Source of the DNA: Planctomycetota bacterium
GTDB lineage: Bacteria > Planctomycetota > Planctomycetia > Pirellulales > Pirellulaceae
Length of the DNA: 64,000 nucleotides
Direction of reading: 5' to 3'
Assembly: GCA_029259935.1 (NCBI GenBank)
Contig: JAJDEH010000156.1
Span: 12,970 to 76,969 of the forward strand
Shown: positions 25,848 to 34,355 of the stretch, one piece after another
Numbering within the stretch: position 1 is the first letter of the stretch
How the letters are laid out: each line of letters begins with the position of its first letter
Program-made: the position numbers and the translations under genes
Notes under the pieces: model-generated
Told to the model about the DNA's origin: nothing
The model's database searches: none
What the model saw: the letters and a program-made list of their open reading frames with translations, nothing else

Positions 25848-27827
25848 ATGAGCCTTGCTGATCACCATCGCTGGTGGCACGGGGAAGCCGACGACGAGTC
25901 CCGCTTCCAACTCAACGACGACCTAAAGTCGTTTCTCTCCAGCATCATCGTTCATTTGGCGATTTTCGTTTTGCTGGCGCTGTTGCCGGTCGCATCATTG
26001 GTGAAAGATCACGTAACGATCTTCGTAGCCCCACAAGAGTTGATCGAACCGGAGATCGATGAAGTCGAGTTAACCGTCGACGTAACCGTGACGGATGATT
26101 GGCTGAACGAAGTGGGCGCGCCTAGCGCGGGCACCTTCGACGAGGCGGCCAAAATGGCTCTGGGCGATGTCTTGAAGTTATCCGATCCCTCGGAGTTGGC
26201 GGAAGAGCCCGCGGATGTCTCAAGCCTCGACGTCACGATGGCCGAATTCTTCTCCAACGGCGACAGCGACAAGCTGTTCAAGGACCTGGCTGGCATTAAA
26301 GGCTCGGTCGTCAACGCTTCGACCGACCAAGGCTCGGTGGACCGCATCACCGAGGAGATCGTCTCGCGTTTGGAATCAAGCGACCTCTTGGTCGTATGGC
26401 TGATGGATGCATCGGAAAGCCTGCGGCCGCGGCGCGAACACATCATCAGCCGTTTCGCGCGCGTTTACACCGAACTGGACGAATTAACGAGCGACCAAGG
26501 CGGCAGTCTGCTGACCAGTGTCGCGTCATTCGGGCGAAGTATGAAGGTGATGACGCCCAAACCCACGGCGGATCGCAGGGAAATCCTGGCGGCGGTGCGC
26601 GAGATTGAGGCCGATGAGTCGGGCGTCGAAAATGTCTTCACCGCGATTAAGGGCATCGCGGCAACCTACGGCAAAACGGCCAAGACGGGCCGCAAGGTGA
26701 TGCTGGTTGTCGTGACCGATGAACGAGGTAACGACGAAGCGTCGGTGGACGAAGCGATCAAGATGCTGCAGCGGCACACGATGGCGCTCTACGTAATCGG
26801 TCCGGTCGCTCCGTTTGCTCGTGAAGAGGTGACGGTCAAGTGGGTGGATCCCAGCAGTCACGAAAACTACTATTTGCCCGTCGACCGCGGCCCCGAAACG
26901 GCCTATGCCGAACATGCTCGCTTGGCCGTTTGGCGGGATGGTCCGTCGCATGATCCGATTTCGTCTGGGTTCGGTCCCTACGGCTTGGCTCGCATTACGC
27001 ATGCCAATGGCGGACTGTATCTGCTCACGAATGACGAAACCATCTCGGGGCCAACTTTCGACGTACAACGCTTGTTGAATTACCGCCCGGCGTACATCTC
27101 GCACAAGGACTACGAGAAGGCCGCGGAAAAGAACCCGTTGCGTCTGGCCGTGCTGCGCACGACGCAAGCCAGCAACGAATTGATCAAAGAGCCGCTGCCG
27201 CGAACTTTCCTGGCGGCGGGAATCCAATTCGAGATTAAGCCGGTCAAAAAACAAATCGGCAAAACGATGGACATACTGAACCGCGCGGTGAGCGAGTTGG
27301 CCGCGGTCGAAAAGGAACGGGGCAAGGAAACATCTCCGCGCTGGCAGGCACATTACGACTTGCTGGTGGGCCGACTGCTGGCCAACCGCGTGCGTTGCTA
27401 TTCATCCACGAAACTGCTGGAGAGCATGTACAACGATCCGCAAGTGCCCGAAAACGGCACCAAGAATGCCTGGCTATTGGGCGCACCGGGAAATGTCGAA
27501 GCGGCCGGCCCCACGTTACCGCCGGAAGTGAAGCAAGATGCCGACGCAGCTCGCGAGCATTTGCGACGCGTGGTGGACGAACATGGTAACACGCCTTGGG
27601 CGGTGCTGGCCCAGGCCGAATTGGATTTCCCACTCACGTTTCAATGGCAACAAGCCTTCAAGGAGCCGCCCGAAGGCGTGCCGCTGCCTTGGGACAAGAA
27701 GCCGTGGGAAGCCCTGACGGCGGAAGAAAAGGTGGCGAAACTCGCGTTCGAGAAGAAAAAAGCGGCACGTGCCGAGCGAAAGAAGGAAAGTGAGAAAAAG
27801 GAAAAGAAGCCACCCCCGAAATTGTAG
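25848..27827 (+). CDS. Membrane-anchored von Willebrand factor A protein
   Basis: 659 residues from ATG 25848 with a GGGGGAG site. A charged 27-residue cytoplasmic tail precedes one membrane helix (about 28-50, SSIIVHLAIFVLLALLPVAS). A linker then leads to a vWA domain starting near 182, with the MIDAS motif D187-x-S189-x-S191 and a later TDERGND loop. The C-terminal third is helical and very basic (final 25 residues mostly Lys/Glu/Ala). MIDAS proteins bind ligands through a divalent cation. It is followed after 86 bp by a prenyltransferase-repeat protein with a related membrane segment, so the two probably act together at the cell surface. Confidence 0.82.
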   Translation: MSLADHHRWWHGEADDESRFQLNDDLKSFLSSIIVHLAIFVLLALLPVASLVKDHVTIFVAPQELIEPEIDEVELTVDVTVTDDWLNEVGAPSAGTFDEAAKMALGDVLKLSDPSELAEEPADVSSLDVTMAEFFSNGDSDKLFKDLAGIKGSVVNASTDQGSVDRITEEIVSRLESSDLLVVWLMDASESLRPRREHIISRFARVYTELDELTSDQGGSLLTSVASFGRSMKVMTPKPTADRREILAAVREIEADESGVENVFTAIKGIAATYGKTAKTGRKVMLVVVTDERGNDEASVDEAIKMLQRHTMALYVIGPVAPFAREEVTVKWVDPSSHENYYLPVDRGPETAYAEHARLAVWRDGPSHDPISSGFGPYGLARITHANGGLYLLTNDETISGPTFDVQRLLNYRPAYISHKDYEKAAEKNPLRLAVLRTTQASNELIKEPLPRTFLAAGIQFEIKPVKKQIGKTMDILNRAVSELAAVEKERGKETSPRWQAHYDLLVGRLLANRVRCYSSTKLLESMYNDPQVPENGTKNAWLLGAPGNVEAAGPTLPPEVKQDADAAREHLRRVVDEHGNTPWAVLAQAELDFPLTFQWQQAFKEPPEGVPLPWDKKPWEALTAEEKVAKLAFEKKKAARAERKKESEKKEKKPPPKL

Positions 27828-27913
27828 ACTTTGCTCGGCGCGGATCTTCCAGCCCCACCGACCGCCGAAGTATCCCATGGCCATACCCATATCAGGAGAC
27901 CTTCGGCTGGCCG

Positions 27914-30190
27914 GTGTCGCTCGGATGGCACCTAGGGCGGTACCGGCCACGAAAGAGCGATCTGGTGAGACGAAAACGAACAGTCAAAGATGTCATCAAT
28001 CGTCAACGTTCCACCGGTGCCGAGTTGCTTGGCAATGACCAAGTTCAGCCACCTCAACCGCCAATCGTCCAGCCAGATGCCGGCAATCAAACCGTTCCGC
28101 CGACCGCCTATTATCAACCAACTCCACAATTAATTCAGCCACCTCCGGCGGTTCCTCCCACGTTTCCCAATCCAGCGGGCCAGCCTGTCGCGGCCAACCA
28201 GGTCCCCGGCGTACAACCGGTCGTTCCGATTCAGGCACCGCCAACACTCTTTCCACCGCAGGCCCCAGCCAGTCAGACGGTTCTCGCGCAGCCCGCGGTC
28301 CCGGTTGAGCCGATTCAAGATGTCTCGCTGGAGCAGAACAACAGTGCGGCTCCAGCGCCGCTGCCAAATCAACCCGTACTTACGAATCAGGACGTCACGG
28401 CCGGGCCAGTCGTGGAACCTGAAGGCAGCCAAACCCCCGTCGCGGCACTCTCTGGCAATCAGGTCTCAAAGGAACAGAAGAAAGAGGAAGAACAAACGCC
28501 TAGCCAGGCGATAAAACAGGTTCCTCAAGAGTCGAAGGCGAAAAAAAACGCGAAACGAACTTCCCAAAAGAAAAAAAACGCATCTCGTGCCACCGGGAAA
28601 AACTCAGGGGCCGGTACAAAAAAGAATCCCACTTCTAAAAAGAGCGCCACCGCAAGCAAGAGCCTCACTTCCAGAGAAGGCCCAGATTCAGAACAGAGCC
28701 CTGCAAAAAACAGTTCAGCGAAACGGGACGCACCTTCGCAACCTGCAAAGCGGTCCAAACGAACTCCCGATCAAGAGTCGAAACCTCGTGCAGCGGGATT
28801 TCATTGGAGAGTTCAGCCAAGCGACGCTGAGGAAACAACCGATGGTACTCGACAAGCGGTGGCGCGCAGCGCCCCGGCGTGGCTAATCAGTCTGGTTGGG
28901 CACATGCTGTTGCTGCTGCTGATCGGCGTCTTGACCGTGCCTCAATTGATCAGCGAGGTCGTTTCCATCGACGTCGTGTTTGCCGAAGACTTGGGCATGC
29001 AATTGGATGACGACTCGATGACGTTCGATTTACTGGACGCCGAAGTCCCTGAATTGGTGGAACTGACCGAGGTGCCGCCCGTGGTATTACCGGCGGTCGC
29101 GCCCCCCTTGGATCCCACCCTGGCGGGCACCGCACCAGCCAGTGAGGTCGAAACGCCAACCGTGGGTGTCGCGCTTTCCGGCCGGAAAGACGGAATGAAG
29201 AAGGCTCTGCTAGGAAAGTACGGCGGAACCAACTCGACGGAAGAGGCCGTCCAGCGAGGATTGGAATGGCTGGCCCGATTCCAGCATCATGATGGCTCTT
29301 GGAGCTTGATGGGTCCATATTCCGATCCAGGCACCGTGGAAAACAAAACTGCGGCCACGGCGATGGCGTTGCTGGCCTTTCAGGGCGCTGGCAACACGCA
29401 CAAGAAGGGTGAGTTTCAAAAGAACGTGGAACGAGGTTGGAAGGCCTTGCTGAAAATGCAGAATGCCGAAGGCGACTTTTACGTCGGCGAGGTCCCCAAC
29501 CAACATTTGTATTCGCACGGCCAAGCCACGATTGCCGTTTGCGAACTCTACGGCATGAGCCGCGATCCAGCGTTCCGTGAGCCGGCTCAGCGCGCGGTCG
29601 ATTTTGCAGTCAAGGCGCAGTCGCCGGAAGGTGGTTGGCGTTACTATCCCGGCCGCGACAGTGATACGTCGGTGACCGGTTGGTATGTCATGGGCTTGCA
29701 GAGTGCTCTTATGGCGGGGCTCAAGGTTCCGGAAGAAACTCTGCAACGTATTCACAGCTTCCTGGACACTGTGCAACGCGAAGACGGCGCGCGTTACATT
29801 TACCAACCCAATCAAAAGGTCAGCCCCACGATGACTGCCGAAGCACTGTTATGCAGGCAGTATCTCGGCTGGTCGCGCGACGATCCGCGGCTGGTTTCTG
29901 GTGTTGAGTACGTGCTGGAAAACGCCATCGACTGGGATGAAGATCAAAACGTCTACTATTGGTACTACGCGGCCCAACTGACGCATCATATGGAAGGCGA
30001 ATACTGGGACCGCTGGAATCAGGTGATGCGGGATGTGATTCCCAAGAACCAAGATCTGTCGCGCAGGGAACTGGGAAGTTGGAGCCCCGTCGAAGACCGC
30101 TGGGGCGGCCTGGGAGGCAGGCTCTATACGACCTGCATGTGCATCTACATGCTTGAGGTCTATTACCGCCACCTGCCGATCTATTCTTAA
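27914..30190 (+). CDS. Prenyltransferase/squalene-oxidase repeat membrane protein
   Basis: Up to 758 residues. A long cytoplasmic region is Pro/Gln-rich (about 41-160) then Lys/Ser-rich (about 186-290). One membrane helix (about 322-342) follows. The C-terminal domain (about 435-755) has the alpha/alpha-toroid repeats EEAVQRGLEWLARFQHHDGSW, FAVKAQSPEGGWRYYPG and similar, each with the G-x-W turn. Catalytic DxDD residues of true cyclases are not evident, so a binding role is likely. No ATG exists at the 5' end. The start shown is GTG 27914, with AGGAG 16 bp upstream; GTG 27965 is an alternative. It follows the vWA gene closely. Confidence 0.78.
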   Translation: MSLGWHLGRYRPRKSDLVRRKRTVKDVINRQRSTGAELLGNDQVQPPQPPIVQPDAGNQTVPPTAYYQPTPQLIQPPPAVPPTFPNPAGQPVAANQVPGVQPVVPIQAPPTLFPPQAPASQTVLAQPAVPVEPIQDVSLEQNNSAAPAPLPNQPVLTNQDVTAGPVVEPEGSQTPVAALSGNQVSKEQKKEEEQTPSQAIKQVPQESKAKKNAKRTSQKKKNASRATGKNSGAGTKKNPTSKKSATASKSLTSREGPDSEQSPAKNSSAKRDAPSQPAKRSKRTPDQESKPRAAGFHWRVQPSDAEETTDGTRQAVARSAPAWLISLVGHMLLLLLIGVLTVPQLISEVVSIDVVFAEDLGMQLDDDSMTFDLLDAEVPELVELTEVPPVVLPAVAPPLDPTLAGTAPASEVETPTVGVALSGRKDGMKKALLGKYGGTNSTEEAVQRGLEWLARFQHHDGSWSLMGPYSDPGTVENKTAATAMALLAFQGAGNTHKKGEFQKNVERGWKALLKMQNAEGDFYVGEVPNQHLYSHGQATIAVCELYGMSRDPAFREPAQRAVDFAVKAQSPEGGWRYYPGRDSDTSVTGWYVMGLQSALMAGLKVPEETLQRIHSFLDTVQREDGARYIYQPNQKVSPTMTAEALLCRQYLGWSRDDPRLVSGVEYVLENAIDWDEDQNVYYWYYAAQLTHHMEGEYWDRWNQVMRDVIPKNQDLSRRELGSWSPVEDRWGGLGGRLYTTCMCIYMLEVYYRHLPIYS

Positions 30191-30232
30191 CGGCCATGGA
30201 CTGCCGGGGAGCATGACTCCACACGGCGTCCA

Positions 30233-31273
30233 TCAAGGGCAATTTTGAGCTGGCCAATCATCGGGCCGAGTCCAAAAATCGTTCTCGCGCGTCCCGTAGT
30301 AATTGACGGTCACGGCGTCCATCACGGCCGCGGTCCGGGCGGCCGACTGTCCCGTGCTGTGGCAGACGGCTTTGCCACGCAGTTCATCGACGATGGTCTG
30401 AATCAAGGGTTGCTGGATGTGCGTGGGATTGGGCAGATCAAACAGCTCATGATCGTCGACCGTGTCACATCTCACCGGCTCGTTCCCAAAGACGGATAAT
30501 GACACCGAACCCAGCGTGCCGGTCACCGCGATCCGATCTTCTTCCTGGTAGTCGGCAAAATTCCAAGATGCGGTGCCGGGAATGCCAGACCTTGTTTTGA
30601 AGTGCATCACCACGTTGTCTTCCACGTCACTCGGCCCGGCGGTAAGCCTGCTGGCGATGCCGCCGACTTCCACCAACGGCCCCAGCAGGAAATCCAGAAT
30701 GTCCAAGGTGTGCGACCCCAAATCAAAAAACAGTCCGCCGCCAGAATGTTCCGCCTGTAATCGCCATGGCAGTTCGGACGGTTTCAGGTCGGGCCGCGGT
30801 TCTCCGTATCGATAGCTGACGCCGGTGATGGTCCCCAGACTGCCGGATTCGATTAACTCTTGGGCCTTCAGAAAACGGGGTAACGCTCGGCGATAATAGG
30901 CGACAAACAGCTTGAGATCTTTTTTACGGAAGGCCTCGATCATTGCCTGGCATTCGTTGTGATTTCGAGCCATCGGTTTTTCAACGTAGGCCGGCTTGCC
31001 GCTGGCGGCGACACGCAGTGCGTAGTCGCAATGCGATCCCGGCGGTGTTGCTATATACACGGCGTTGACATCGGGATCGGCAATCAGCTTTTCGGCGTCG
31101 TCGTACCACTTGGGAACGCTGTGCCGATCCGCGTAGTCGCTCGCCCGAGCTCGGTCGCGGCGCATGACCGCGACTAGTTCGCTGCCCCGCGCCAACTGTA
31201 ACGCCGGGCCGCTCTTCACTTCCGTGACATCACCACAGCCGATAATGCCCCACCGCACGGTTTCCATGCTCAT
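30233..31273 (-). CDS. Gfo/Idh/MocA family oxidoreductase
   Basis: 346 residues from ATG 31273, with GGAG upstream. The Rossmann NAD(P) fingerprint is WGIIGCGDVTE (8-18). YIATPPGSH and the catalytic-lysine block YVEKPMARN follow, then the alpha/beta domain with FFDLGSHTLDILDFLLGP, in which the His is the usual active-site residue. The product should oxidise or reduce a sugar, inositol or sugar-derived substrate in the cytoplasm. There is no signal peptide, unlike many planctomycete members. The next gene on the other strand is DUF1552, so context does not define the substrate. Confidence 0.88.
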   Translation of the reverse strand: MSMETVRWGIIGCGDVTEVKSGPALQLARGSELVAVMRRDRARASDYADRHSVPKWYDDAEKLIADPDVNAVYIATPPGSHCDYALRVAASGKPAYVEKPMARNHNECQAMIEAFRKKDLKLFVAYYRRALPRFLKAQELIESGSLGTITGVSYRYGEPRPDLKPSELPWRLQAEHSGGGLFFDLGSHTLDILDFLLGPLVEVGGIASRLTAGPSDVEDNVVMHFKTRSGIPGTASWNFADYQEEDRIAVTGTLGSVSLSVFGNEPVRCDTVDDHELFDLPNPTHIQQPLIQTIVDELRGKAVCHSTGQSAARTAAVMDAVTVNYYGTRENDFWTRPDDWPAQNCP

Positions 31274-31545
31274 GGCTCCAGTTCCAGCCGGCCCGTTCCG
31301 CGTTCCAGTTAATTCGAATTCACATGTTAACATGATATCCGTCCTGCCGATGGCGATTGAAGACGGTTTCGCGGTTGTCGTCAGTGCCAAACCGACGAAG
31401 TTCGCCAAACATCTTGGTGTAACTTGAATATCGAACATGGAACGATGAAGGTTGAAGGAAAGTGCGTCTCCGCCAGCACTTGTTTTGTGCTAAGATGAGG
31501 CCAACACCCATGGGCGTTTTTAACTTCGTTTGAGAGCATCCCGAC

Positions 31546-32892
31546 ATGAGTCTTCAAAACCTCTCGCGCCGCACCGTTCTGCGAGGATTGGGCACGGCGA
31601 TGGCGCTGCCGCTGTTGGACGCCATGACTGAACGCACTTCCGCGGCCGCGGATACGAAGAAGCAGCCGGTCAGAATGGCGTTTCTGTACGTGCCCAACGG
31701 GATGCACATGGCCGATTGGACGCCGCAGCGCGAGGGACGCAATTTCGACATCAAGCCGACGTTGGAACCGGTCAGCCGCTTTAAGTCGGAGATGACTTTG
31801 CTTAGCGGTTTGACCTTGAACGGAGCCCGTGCGCTGGGCGATGGCGGCGGCGATCATGCTCGCAGTGTTGCTTCGTTTTTGACGGGTGCTCATCCGCGCA
31901 AGACCAACGGCGCGGATATCAAAAACGGGGTCTCGGTCGACCAGGTGGCGGCGGAAAAAATCGGTGACGAAACCCGTTTGCCCTCCTTGGAACTCGGGCT
32001 TGAAAAGAGCGCCCCCGCCGGTAAGTGCGATTCGGGATATAGTTGTGTCTACACGTCGAACATGTCGTGGCGCACACCCACGTCGCCAGTCGCCAAGGAT
32101 ATCGATCCGGGCGCGGTGTTCGATCGCTTGTTCGGCAGCGGGAAAAAGTTTGAAGAGAAAAGAGCACGCAGCAAGCGAGAGCAATATCGCAAGAGCATCC
32201 TCGACTTTGTGCTGGAGGACGCCGCCGACCTGCAAAAGAAACTTGGCGCGGCCGACCAACGAAAACTGGACGAATATCTGTACGCCGTGCGGCAAATCGA
32301 ACGCCGTATCGCGGGCTCGGAAAAGCTGAAGGGCCCGGAGGCCGGTGTCCCCGACTATCCTCGTCCGGCGGGTGTTCCGGCCGAGTTGAACAAACATCTG
32401 GAACTGATGTTCGACGTCATCACGCTGGCCTTTCAAACCGATTCGACGCGTGTTGTCACCTTCATGTATACCAACGCGGGCAGCAATCGCAGCTATCCGG
32501 AAATCGGCGTCAGCGAAGCTCATCACCGGTTGTCGCATCACGGCAACAGTGGCGACAAGCAAAAGAAAATCAGCCAGATCAACCAATATCACGTCTCGCA
32601 ACTGGCCTACTTGCTGGGGAAGTTGAAAGACACGCGGGAGGGTCGGGGCAGCTTGCTCGACAACAGCATGGTGATGTATGGCAGCGGCATCGGAGACGGC
32701 AACCGCCACAATCACGACAACCTGCCGATCGCCCTGTTTGGCCGCGGCGGAGGCACGATCAATCCCGGCCGCCACATCCGCTATCCCAAGGAAACACCGC
32801 TTACGAACCTCTATCTGTCGATGCTCGATCGAGTTGGAGCGCCGGTAAAAAGCCTCGGCGACAGCACCGGCAGGCTGGATCGCTTAGGATAA
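31546..32892 (+). CDS. DUF1552 protein with Tat-type leader
   Basis: 448 residues. The leader LSRRTVLRGLGTAMALPLLDAM is a twin-arginine signal. FLYVPNGMHMADWTP, the EMTLLSGL segment, GGDHARSVASFLTGAHP and LPSLELGLE are characteristic DUF1552 blocks, and the C-terminal NHDNLPIALFGRGGGTINPGRHIRY completes the family. DUF1552 is normally encoded just downstream of a DUF1592/DUF1588/PSD cytochrome gene in planctomycetes. No such partner is present here, which makes this a solitary copy. The DUF1552 fold is related to DUF1501. Function unknown, exported. Confidence 0.88.
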   Translation: MSLQNLSRRTVLRGLGTAMALPLLDAMTERTSAAADTKKQPVRMAFLYVPNGMHMADWTPQREGRNFDIKPTLEPVSRFKSEMTLLSGLTLNGARALGDGGGDHARSVASFLTGAHPRKTNGADIKNGVSVDQVAAEKIGDETRLPSLELGLEKSAPAGKCDSGYSCVYTSNMSWRTPTSPVAKDIDPGAVFDRLFGSGKKFEEKRARSKREQYRKSILDFVLEDAADLQKKLGAADQRKLDEYLYAVRQIERRIAGSEKLKGPEAGVPDYPRPAGVPAELNKHLELMFDVITLAFQTDSTRVVTFMYTNAGSNRSYPEIGVSEAHHRLSHHGNSGDKQKKISQINQYHVSQLAYLLGKLKDTREGRGSLLDNSMVMYGSGIGDGNRHNHDNLPIALFGRGGGTINPGRHIRYPKETPLTNLYLSMLDRVGAPVKSLGDSTGRLDRLG

Positions 32893-32926
32893 CGAGGCCC
32901 CGCCTCATTATTCACGTGTAGTTCGC

Positions 32927-33323
32927 AATATGGGACTGGCTCCGAGCAATTATCCTTATTGCAGCGGATTTGAAGGTGAAGTCTCGGTGCCTGTCCCATT
33001 TTGCGAACGGCGCATTGGGTGGCCGTCAAAAATTGGACAGGCACCGAGTCGCTACCATTTAAGGATCGTTCGAGCAATTAGTGTCCCATTAGCCGGAATG
33101 CGTTAGCGTCCGGTTCTGAAAAACTGTGGCTAACGCCCAACGGCTGATCAAAACGTGACACTTGTTTCGCGAACGATCCTATACAGCCGCACAAGACACA
33201 GAAAGGCCAGTCCCTTTTTGCGAACGGCCCATTTAGTGCGCCGTTAATAATGGGACAGGCACCGAGTCGCCACCATTTAAGCAGCCGCACATGACACAAT
33301 GACTCGGAGCCAGTCCCATTATT
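32927..33323. repeat. Nested palindromic element of about 400 bp
   Basis: A non-coding element between the DUF1552 and esterase genes. Its ends are an inverted pair around ACTGGCTCCGAG (about 32927-32946 and 33303-33323). Inside, CTCGGTGCCTGTCC (32983-32996) pairs with 33035-33048, and the unit at 33035-33062 recurs directly at 33253-33280 with one change. AGGATCGTTC (33062-33071) pairs with 33171-33180. A GCGTTAGCG...GGCTAACGCC pair lies in the centre, and the tttgcgaacggc unit occurs twice. It has no long ORF and looks like a MITE-like or structured repeat. Confidence 0.7.
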
Positions 33324-33364
33324 AGCTATTCACCTATTAGTAGACTTTTTGGAGTGAGTAAACT

Positions 33365-34330
33365 ATGTACATTCGATCGATCCGCCTGGGTTCCTTATTG
33401 GGTTGTCTGTTGATGTCCTCCTCGTTGCTGGCAGCCGAAAAGCCCCAACTGCGTACGTATGTCTACAAGAAGGCCGGCGATCTGGAGATTAAGGCCGATG
33501 TCTACCAGTACGACGACGACAAGGTGCGCCCGGCCGTCGTCTGGATTCACGGCGGCGCGTTGATCAACGGGCATCGGGCGGGCATCAGCGGCCGGGTTCG
33601 CGAGTTTGCATTTGAGAACGGCTATGTATTGGTCTCGATCGATTACCGGCTGGCTCCCGAGACGCAGTTGCCCGGCATCATCGAGGATCTTGAAGACGCG
33701 TTCAAATGGCTCCGCAAGGAGGGACCCAAGCGGTTCTCCATTGATGCGCAGCGAATCGCGGTCACCGGTGGATCGGCGGGCGGATGTTTGACGTTGACCT
33801 CCGGATACCGGGTCAAGCCGCGTCCGCGAGTGCTGGTGGCTTTCTGGGGCTATGGCGATTTGGTCGGCGAATGGTACAGCACGCCCAGCCCCCACCCTCG
33901 GCATCACGGTACGAAGCTCAATCGCGCCGAGGCGTGGAAGCAGGTCAGCGGCCCGCCGATCTCGGATTCGCGCGAGCGGAAAGGTAATGGCGGAGCCTTT
34001 TATCAATATTGCCGTCAGCACGGAACGTGGCCCAAAGCGGTCACCGGCTGGGATCCGCATACCGAACCCGAAAAATTCTTTCCTTACATGGCGGTCAAGA
34101 ATGTCACGGCCGACTATCCGCCTACCGTAATGATCCACGGCACGGTCGACACTGACGTTCCCCACGAGCAGTCGGTGATGATGGCCGGAGAATTCAAAAA
34201 GCACAAAGTCGAACACGAACTGCTGAGCATCCAAGACGGCGAGCACGGCTTGGGCGGCGGCGACCCCCAGGAAATCGACAAGGCCTACAAGCGGGCGTTC
34301 GAATTCCTTAAAAGGCATCTGGAGAATTAG
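33365..34330 (+). CDS. Secreted alpha/beta-hydrolase esterase
   Basis: 321 residues. Signal peptide ends near LLAAE (about 24). The fold shows the oxyanion motif WIHGGAL (60-66), the nucleophile elbow GGSAGG (Ser137), an acid in GTVDTDVP (Asp264 or Asp262) and the histidine in DGEHGL (His294). This is the esterase/lipase group related to hormone-sensitive lipase and BD-FAE, which hydrolyses short-chain or carbohydrate esters in the periplasm. An insert between about 165 and 240 may shape the substrate site. The gene has its own upstream region beside the nested palindrome and ends facing the TolC-like gene. Confidence 0.88.
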   Translation: MYIRSIRLGSLLGCLLMSSSLLAAEKPQLRTYVYKKAGDLEIKADVYQYDDDKVRPAVVWIHGGALINGHRAGISGRVREFAFENGYVLVSIDYRLAPETQLPGIIEDLEDAFKWLRKEGPKRFSIDAQRIAVTGGSAGGCLTLTSGYRVKPRPRVLVAFWGYGDLVGEWYSTPSPHPRHHGTKLNRAEAWKQVSGPPISDSRERKGNGGAFYQYCRQHGTWPKAVTGWDPHTEPEKFFPYMAVKNVTADYPPTVMIHGTVDTDVPHEQSVMMAGEFKKHKVEHELLSIQDGEHGLGGGDPQEIDKAYKRAFEFLKRHLEN

Positions 34331-34355
34331 CAGCCGGGACCGGTCCTAAATCGGA

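Noticed and set aside
31381..32775. 464-aa minus-strand ORF opposite DUF1552
   Set aside because: Long only because of GC-driven codon shadowing of the DUF1552 gene; no ribosome site or domain.
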